19,141 bases of DNA from JBKHDT01 sp049974825 (GTDB taxonomy: Bacteria; Pseudomonadota; Gammaproteobacteria; Halothiobacillales; Halothiobacillaceae), in contig JBNGDJ010000041.1 in the NCBI GenBank assembly GCA_049974825.1, positions 1-19,141 of the forward strand, given 5' to 3'. Both the position numbers and the translations under genes were made by a program. Shown one piece after another: positions 14,789 to 19,141 of this stretch. How positions within the stretch are numbered: the stretch's first letter is position 1; each line of letters starts with the position of its first letter. The notes beneath the pieces are model-generated. The model worked only from the letters and a program-made list of their open reading frames with translations, searched no databases and was not told where the DNA came from.

Positions 14789-14845
14789 GGATGCCCGCGG
14801 GCATCCCGGGAAAATGGAATCGCCCGGCCTGCCTGATCAGTCAGG
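14789..14845 (-). promoter_or_regulatory. Two palindromes in the lepA leader
   Basis: GGATGCCCGCGGGCATCC (14789-14806) is an 18-nt perfect palindrome ending about 10 nt before the lepA start. CCTGA, TCAG, TCAGG (14832-14845) is a second short hairpin containing CTGATCAG. The first could be an operator or an mRNA hairpin limiting ribosome access. The symmetry is certain; a role is inferred. Confidence 0.35.
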
Positions 14846-14868
14846 ACGCCGGAACGACGAGTGGCGGG

Positions 14869-14874
14869 AGTATA
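14869..14874 (-). promoter_or_regulatory. Candidate -10 box for the lepA operon
   Basis: TATACT on the minus strand matches TATAAT at 5 of 6 positions and lies in the 147-bp gap between rnfH and lepA, about 90 nt before the start codon. No convincing -35 hexamer is seen at 16-18 nt spacing, so the call is tentative. Confidence 0.35.
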
Positions 14875-14926
14875 GCGCAACCAGGGCCCGGCACGCATGG
14901 ACCGACCGGCGGCGCGGAGAGTCACG

Positions 14927-15241
14927 TCAGTCGGCGGCGGGCTTCTTCTTCGGGGCCGCCTTCTGCGCGCGCTCACGCCTGACGGCCTTGGGATCGGCAA
15001 TCAACGGGCGGTAGATCTCCACGCGATCACGGGGACGCAGCACCCGGTCGGCAGGCGCGACTTTGCCGAAGATTCCGGCCTTGTTGCGCGCCAGGTCGAT
15101 TTCCGGGAAACGCTGCTGGATACCCGACTGCATCACCGCCTGCTCCAGGGTAGTCCCCTCCGGCACATCAAGCGGAAGGATGACCTGTTCATCCGGCCGG
15201 GCGTAGGCGACCTCGACGCGAATCATCTTTGGCTTTGTCAT
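14927..15241 (-). CDS. rnfH: RnfH family protein
   Basis: A 104-residue small protein of the RnfH family (UPF0125), with a ubiquitin-like beta-grasp fold: IRVEVAYARPDEQVILPLDV, GTTLEQAVMQSGI, and DRVLRPRDRVEIYRPLIADPK, the last being the family hallmark. It ends in a basic Lys/Ala-rich tail. The role is unclear; the name comes from association with rnf electron-transport genes in some bacteria, but none are here. Its ATG overlaps the ratA stop as ATGA, the conserved ratA-rnfH pairing. An internal ATG five codons in is an alternative start. Confidence 0.93.
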   Translation of the reverse strand: MTKPKMIRVEVAYARPDEQVILPLDVPEGTTLEQAVMQSGIQQRFPEIDLARNKAGIFGKVAPADRVLRPRDRVEIYRPLIADPKAVRRERAQKAAPKKKPAAD

Positions 15242-15690
15242 GGGCGCCCCGGCACTTCGGCGGCGTAGACCTGGTCAGCGCGCCGGCGGAAGGAGTTGAC
15301 CAGCGATCCGACAATTTCGCGGAATACCGGCCCGATCGCCATGTCCAGAAGCCGGTTGGCAAACTCGAACTGCATTTCCAGCAACACCAGGGACCCACCC
15401 TGCTCCAGGTCCCGGAAGCGCCAGCTGCCCTCGAGGCGCCGAAAGGGGCCATCCAGCAGGTGGATGCGAATCTCCCGCCCCGGAACCAGCTCGTTTCGGG
15501 TCGAGAAACGCTTGCGGATCGACCCCTTGCGCAGGGTAATCGAAGCTTCCACAAAGGATTCGCCGGCGTGGTGCAGCTCGGTTCGCTCGCACCAGGGCAG
15601 GAAATCGGGATAGGCCTCGACGTCATTGACGAGCCGATACATCTGCTCGGCGCTGTAGGGCACCGTCACGTTTCTTCGGATGGTGGTCAT
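15238..15690 (-). CDS. ratA: RatA family protein (START/COQ10-like)
   Basis: A 150-residue START-domain protein of the RatA/Coq10 family. Characteristic blocks are the VPYSAEQMYRLVNDVEAYPDFLP start cut here to its key residues (AEQMY, VNDVEAYPDFLPWC), FSTRNEL, LDGPFRRLEGSWRF and the amphipathic C-terminal helix MAIGPVFREIVGSLVNSF. E. coli RatA was described as a toxin blocking 70S assembly, while related proteins bind ubiquinone, so either role is possible. No separate antitoxin is visible; RnfH was once proposed to pair with it. It begins 9 nt after the NSS transporter gene. Confidence 0.92.
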   Translation of the reverse strand: MTTIRRNVTVPYSAEQMYRLVNDVEAYPDFLPWCERTELHHAGESFVEASITLRKGSIRKRFSTRNELVPGREIRIHLLDGPFRRLEGSWRFRDLEQGGSLVLLEMQFEFANRLLDMAIGPVFREIVGSLVNSFRRRADQVYAAEVPGRP

Positions 15691-15699
15691 GGCCGGGGA

Positions 15700-17061
15700 T
15701 TAAAACACACCCAGGCCATTGAGCAACACGAAGAACACCCCGGCCGGCGCCACGATCGCTGTCAGCACCCACCACAGCTGGCTCGTCCCGGGACGAGCCA
15801 GCCCCAGTTCTTCCGCCGCGAAACGGCGTTTCATCGCCCAGCCGGCAAACAGAGCGATCAGCATGCCGCCGAGCGGCAGCAGAAGATTCGAAGCCAGAAA
15901 GTCAGCCACGCCGAAGAAGGTCTTTCCGAACAGCGTCCAGTTCTCAAGAAGATTGAAGGAAAAGACCGACAACAGGCCGAGGGTCCAGGCGCCCAGGCCG
16001 ACCCAGGTCGCCGCCGCCGTGCGCGAAAACGAGAACCGGTCGGTCAGGTACGAGACGGCCGGCTCAATCATGGAGATGGACGAGGTCCAGGCCGCGATGG
16101 AAAGAAGGATGAAGAACAGCAGGGCGAACAGTTCACCCCAGGGCATCTGCCCAAAAGCAATGGGCAGGGTCATGAACACCAGCCCGACCCCCTCGGAAAC
16201 GTCCAGCCCGTGTGTGTAGACCACCGGAAAGATCACCAGGCCCGCCAGCAGGGCAATGATCGAGTCGGCCGCGACGATTGCCAGCGTCACCCGCGGGATC
16301 GACGTGCCGGCCGGCATGTAGGAGCCGTAGACCATGATCGTTCCCATGCCGATGCTCAGGGTAAAGAACGCATGCCCCATGGCGACCACCACCGACTGCG
16401 CGGTGAGCGAAGAAAAGTCCGGCGAGAACATGAATTCCACGGCCTGCATGAAACCGCTGGTCCCGATGTTGTAGCCCATCAGCACGATCAAGAGCAACAG
16501 GAGCATCGGCATCAGCCAGCGCGTGGCCAGCTCCAGCCCCCCACGCACGCCGCGCGCCACGATGATGGTGGTCATGACCATCGCCAGGGTGTGCCAAAGC
16601 AGCAGCCGCTCGGGGTCGGACACCAGGTCACCAAACAGGCTGCGCGCACCGTCGGCATCCAGCCCCGCGAATTCACCGGAGCCTGCACGGAAGATGTAGG
16701 AAAGCGACCAGCCCATCACCACCGCGTAGTAGCTGAGGATAATAAACCCGGCCGCCACGCCGATCCAGCCCAGACCATGCCAAGCCCGCGGAGCCTGAGA
16801 TTCCTTGGCGAGTCGGGCAACCCCCTGGATCGGGTTCAGCCTGGACCGCCGGCCGATCATGATTTCCGCGATCATGACCGGGGTGGCCACCACGGCAAGA
16901 CAAAGAAGGTAAACCAGCACGAAGGCCCCGCCGCCGTTCTCGCCGGTGATGTAGGGGAACTTCCAGATGTTGCCCAGTCCCACGGCCGCGCCGGCGGCTG
17001 CCAGCACGAATGCCCATCGGGACGACCACTGGGGGTGACTTTGGAGGGTTTGATCGGTCAT
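15700..17061 (-). CDS. Neurotransmitter:sodium symporter (NSS) family transporter
   Basis: A 453-residue integral membrane protein of the NSS (SNF) family, with a LeuT fold, importing an amino acid or related amine with sodium. The unwound TM1 motif GLGNIWKFPY (28-37) and following NGGGAF are diagnostic. ATPVMIAEIMIGRRS comes next, and about 11 hydrophobic helices can be traced, the usual number for bacterial members such as MhsT. The substrate cannot be assigned from sequence. The start ATG has GAGGCG upstream. It is divergent from smpB (137-bp gap) and leads into ratA 9 nt later, probably as one transcript. Confidence 0.93.
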   Translation of the reverse strand: MTDQTLQSHPQWSSRWAFVLAAAGAAVGLGNIWKFPYITGENGGGAFVLVYLLCLAVVATPVMIAEIMIGRRSRLNPIQGVARLAKESQAPRAWHGLGWIGVAAGFIILSYYAVVMGWSLSYIFRAGSGEFAGLDADGARSLFGDLVSDPERLLLWHTLAMVMTTIIVARGVRGGLELATRWLMPMLLLLLIVLMGYNIGTSGFMQAVEFMFSPDFSSLTAQSVVVAMGHAFFTLSIGMGTIMVYGSYMPAGTSIPRVTLAIVAADSIIALLAGLVIFPVVYTHGLDVSEGVGLVFMTLPIAFGQMPWGELFALLFFILLSIAAWTSSISMIEPAVSYLTDRFSFSRTAAATWVGLGAWTLGLLSVFSFNLLENWTLFGKTFFGVADFLASNLLLPLGGMLIALFAGWAMKRRFAAEELGLARPGTSQLWWVLTAIVAPAGVFFVLLNGLGVF

Positions 17062-17138
17062 GCCGCGCGCCTCGAGACTTGAAAGGTATGCCCCGAGCCG
17101 CGTACGCGATCGAGTGGCAGTGCCGTAGCCGGGGCCTG

Positions 17139-17167
17139 TTCACGTCGCCTTCACATTCTGCGAGAAT
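17139..17167 (+). promoter_or_regulatory. Candidate smpB promoter
   Basis: TTCACG (17139-17144), 17 nt, GAGAAT (17162-17167): each hexamer matches the sigma-70 consensus at 4 of 6 positions with ideal spacing, 31 nt before the smpB start. It is a modest match in the region divergent from the transporter. Confidence 0.35.
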
Positions 17168-17198
17168 CGCGCCTTTCGCTCAACTTCCCGGAACGCCC

Positions 17199-17687
17199 AT
17201 GGCAGCCAAGAAGGCCAAGTCGAAACAAGCCGCGGGGCAAAGCACCATTGCCCTGAACAAGAAGGCAAAACACGACTATTTCATCTCCGACCGGTTCGAG
17301 GCCGGCCTGTCGCTTGAAGGCTGGGAGGTCAAGAGCCTGCGGGCCGGCAAGGCCCAGATCTCCGACGCGCACGTCATTATCAAGAACGGCGAGGCCTTTC
17401 TGCTCGGCGCCCTGATCACCCCGCTACTGTCGGCTTCCACGCACATTCAGGCCGACCCGACCCGAACCCGCCGGCTGCTGCTGCACCGGCGGGAGATCAA
17501 CGGCCTGATCGGTGCGGTCGAGCGCAAGGGCTTCACCATTGTGCCCACCGCGCTGTACTGGAAGCGCGGGCGTGCCAAGCTGGAAATCGGCCTGGCCAAG
17601 GGCAAGAAGGACTTTGACAAGCGAGCCACCCAGAAGGAGCGCGACTGGCAGCGTGACAAGCAGCGAATCATGCGCCACAGCCAGTGA
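17199..17687 (+). CDS. smpB: SsrA-binding protein SmpB
   Basis: A 162-residue SmpB, which binds tmRNA and brings it to stalled ribosomes for trans-translation. NKKAKHDYFISDRFEAG (20-36), LEGWEVKSLRAGKAQISDAH (39-58) and ALYWKRGRAKLEIGLAKGKK are family blocks. The basic tail (FDKRATQKERDWQRDKQRI) is the decoding-centre helix. ATG 17199 gives the usual length; the frame is open further upstream but those residues do not resemble SmpB. No tmRNA gene (ssrA) is recognisable in this window. Confidence 0.97.
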   Translation: MAAKKAKSKQAAGQSTIALNKKAKHDYFISDRFEAGLSLEGWEVKSLRAGKAQISDAHVIIKNGEAFLLGALITPLLSASTHIQADPTRTRRLLLHRREINGLIGAVERKGFTIVPTALYWKRGRAKLEIGLAKGKKDFDKRATQKERDWQRDKQRIMRHSQ

Positions 17688-17693
17688 CGCCCT

Positions 17694-17720
17694 GCGCGGG
17701 CGGCCCGCTCAGGCCCGCGC
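17694..17720. terminator. GC-rich hairpin between convergent smpB and phosphorylase genes
   Basis: GCGCGGGC (17694-17701) and GCCCGCGC (17713-17720) form a perfect 8-bp stem with an 11-nt loop. It lies just after the smpB stop and overlaps the last codons of the facing gene. No T run follows on either strand, so it may pause polymerase or protect 3' ends rather than act as a true intrinsic terminator. Confidence 0.35.
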
Positions 17721-18464
17721 GGACAGCTCGCTTGAAAGCAGTTGCGCCAAGACCTGCTTGACCCGGGCCATGCACTGCTCAAGCGTCTGCTCGATCTGAT
17801 CCATCGTAATGACTTCCTCGCCTTCCTTTCCGGCCGCCCGGTTCGCCACCACGTTCAGGCTGGCGTAGGCAAGCCCGAGCTCGCGGGCGAGCACTGCCTC
17901 CGGCATGCCGGTCATCCCGACAACATCGCAGCCGTCACGCTCCATCCGCGTGATCTCGGCGGCGGTTTCCAGCCGCGGCCCCTGGGTCGCGCCGTAGGTT
18001 CCCCCGTCAATCACGTCCACCCCCGTGGCCTGGCAGGCATTCAGGTAGGCAGCGCGCAGCTTCGGGTCGTAGGGAAAGCTGAAATCGACGTGGGTGACTG
18101 ATTCCAGGTCGTGGTCGAAAAACGTGCTGCTGCGCCCCCAGGTGTAGTCGATGATCTGGTCCGGCACGCAGAGCACTCCGGCTTCCATGCGCTCGGTAAT
18201 ACCGCCTACCGCGGCCACAGCGAGGATGGCCTCGACCCCGAGCTCACGCAGTGCCCAGAGATTGGCCCGGTAGTTGATCATATGCGGAGGGATCCTGTGG
18301 CTGTAGCCGTGCCTCGGCAGGAACACCACGTCCACGCCGGCCATCCGGCCGATGGTCGCGGGACTGGAGGGCTCACCGTAGGGCGTGGCCACCACCTGGT
18401 GGCGGACTACCTCCAGATTTTCGAGATTGCAAAGGCCCGTGCCGCCGATAATCGCTACGCGCAT
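17709..18464 (-). CDS. S-methyl-5'-thioinosine phosphorylase
   Basis: A 251-residue nucleoside phosphorylase of the MTAP/PNP family, closest in wording to the Pseudomonas aeruginosa methylthioinosine phosphorylase. It splits methylthioinosine with phosphate into hypoxanthine and methylthioribose-1-phosphate. AIIGGTG (4-10) and RHGYSHRIPPH (51-61) bind phosphate; NYRANLWAL, TQGPRLET and VVGMTGMPEA follow. N208 (in VVANRAAG) occupies the place of the Asp that recognises adenine in true MTAPs, which favours a 6-oxopurine substrate. ATG 18464 is used; the frame extends upstream to 18527, but MRVAIIGGTG is the family start. It lies 75 nt after hpt, whose product would recycle the hypoxanthine. Ordinary methylthioadenosine phosphorylase is the less likely alternative. 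Confidence 0.9.
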   Translation of the reverse strand: MRVAIIGGTGLCNLENLEVVRHQVVATPYGEPSSPATIGRMAGVDVVFLPRHGYSHRIPPHMINYRANLWALRELGVEAILAVAAVGGITERMEAGVLCVPDQIIDYTWGRSSTFFDHDLESVTHVDFSFPYDPKLRAAYLNACQATGVDVIDGGTYGATQGPRLETAAEITRMERDGCDVVGMTGMPEAVLARELGLAYASLNVVANRAAGKEGEEVITMDQIEQTLEQCMARVKQVLAQLLSSELSARA

Positions 18465-18539
18465 GGTGTCGAGTCTTCCCTTTCGTTCCGTTTCATTGTG
18501 TCGCTCCGGCCATCCGGCCCCAACCAATCCACCCCGGAC

Positions 18540-19115
18540 TCAGCCGACGCCCGGCTCGCCCTCCCGCAGGGCGTATATCCCGTTCAGGTTGCGATAATAG
18601 CCACAGTAATCCATGCCTTCGCCGAAGATGTAGCGGTCTGGCACTTCGATTCCGACAAAGTCGGGGACGATGCCCTCAACCTTGCGATCATGGCGCTTGT
18701 CGGTGGTCACTGCCACCCACAGACCGGCGGGATTCTGCTGGCGGACCCAATCCCGCACAGCCTTCAGGGTGTGCCCCTCGTCGAAGATGTCATCAATGAT
18801 CAGCACGTCGCGACCGGCAAGCGGCACCTGCGGCTCCACCAGCCACTTGAGCGTGCCCCCCGCGGTGCCTCGGTAGCGGGTGGCGTGCAGGTAGCTGAGC
18901 TCAAGAGGAAAATCCATGCGCTGCAGCAACTTGCCGGCACTGACCAGGCCGCCGTTCATGACAACCAGCACGACAGGGAGCCGCTGGCCCAGTCCGGCCC
19001 GGATTTCTGCCGCCATGCGCGCGTAGACTTCCTCCATCGTCTGTGGGTCGATTACGCAGTCGCAGCGAGCAAGCATCTGTTCCAGTTCATGCGCCTTGGC
19101 AGCAAAGTCGGTCAT
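18540..19115 (-). CDS. hpt: Hypoxanthine-guanine phosphoribosyltransferase
   Basis: A 191-residue purine phosphoribosyltransferase that converts hypoxanthine (and guanine) with PRPP to IMP (GMP). The PRPP loop is VLIIDDIFDEGHT (104-116), preceded by VVMNGGLVSAGKL (51-63) and the flexible-loop region YLHATRYRG. EVPDRYIFGEGMDYCGYYRN near the C-terminus matches the HPRT purine-binding end (key residues VPDRYIFG, GMDY). ATG 19115 has GGGGGA about 6-10 nt upstream. It is upstream of the methylthioinosine phosphorylase gene on the same strand and completes that salvage route. Its promoter lies beyond the right edge. Confidence 0.93.
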   Translation of the reverse strand: MTDFAAKAHELEQMLARCDCVIDPQTMEEVYARMAAEIRAGLGQRLPVVLVVMNGGLVSAGKLLQRMDFPLELSYLHATRYRGTAGGTLKWLVEPQVPLAGRDVLIIDDIFDEGHTLKAVRDWVRQQNPAGLWVAVTTDKRHDRKVEGIVPDFVGIEVPDRYIFGEGMDYCGYYRNLNGIYALREGEPGVG

Positions 19116-19141
19116 GGTTGTCCCCCGGGACCTTGAGGGAA

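Noticed and set aside
15238..15690. ratA-rnfH as a toxin-antitoxin module
   Set aside because: The toxin label comes from work on E. coli RatA; conserved housekeeping context and similarity to ubiquinone-binding Coq10 proteins make a mobile TA module unlikely, and no antitoxin is recognisable.
15229..17082. 617-codon plus-strand open frame opposite ratA and the NSS transporter
   Set aside because: The product is His/Gln/Arg-rich low-complexity sequence without family motifs, while the other strand encodes clear conserved proteins.
1..19141. Mobile elements, prophage, CRISPR arrays or a defence system
   Set aside because: No transposase, integrase, phage or Cas-like protein, no direct-repeat array and no attachment-site duplication next to tRNA-Ser were found on reading both strands.

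Overview
The window reads as a chromosomal, mostly housekeeping segment of a GC-rich gammaproteobacterium. The evidence is gene content and order: lepA-lepB-(DUF4845)-rnc-era-recO-pdxJ-acpS is the classical gammaproteobacterial block. It runs on into cysM-rlmD, with smpB divergent from a ratA-rnfH arm and an S-methylthioinosine phosphorylase next to hpt, as in Pseudomonas-like genomes. I cannot name a genus. I see no insertion sequence, prophage, integron or CRISPR array, and no gene with obvious foreign base composition.

Layout. (1) 1-373 has no gene but is dense in RNA structure: two very stable hairpins at the left edge, a TACAAT -10 box, and a leader of about 285 nt. Its first 80 nt carry the ordered sequence blocks of a GEMM-I (cyclic-di-GMP-I) riboswitch, followed by a candidate switching helix. 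(2) 374-2561, plus strand: AmmeMemoRadiSam protein B (Memo), protein A (AMMECR1) and a divergent TrmB-like methyltransferase, tightly packed behind that leader. (3) 2740-3924, plus: a methyl-accepting chemotaxis protein with almost no periplasmic part. (4) 3967-5470, minus: a class I glutamine amidotransferase and truC, convergent with the chemotaxis gene. (5) 5562-5757, minus: a complete tRNA-Ser(GGA) unit with promoter, encoded CCA and intrinsic terminator. (6) 5754-14779, minus: the long run lepA, lepB, DUF4845 gene, rnc, era, recO, pdxJ, acpS, cysM, rlmD, with many 1-14 nt overlaps. (7) 14927-17061, minus: an NSS-family sodium symporter, ratA and rnfH. (8) 17199-17687, plus: smpB. (9) 17709-19115, minus: hpt and the methylthioinosine phosphorylase.

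How the genes work together. The lepA-to-rlmD run joins translation (LepA, tRNA and rRNA processing by RNase III, Era, RlmD), protein export (LepB), DNA repair (RecO), vitamin B6 synthesis (PdxJ), acyl-carrier-protein activation (AcpS) and cysteine synthesis by the PLP enzyme CysM. The phosphorylase-hpt pair would turn methylthioinosine, derived from polyamine and quorum-signal by-products, into hypoxanthine and then IMP.

The least ordinary part is the left end: a structured leader with riboswitch-like features in front of the poorly understood Memo-AMMECR1 pair and a TrmB-like methyltransferase whose signature acidic residues are replaced. If the leader is a true second-messenger or nucleotide aptamer, it would give these enigmatic proteins a regulatory context. 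This remains a motif-level inference from reading the sequence.
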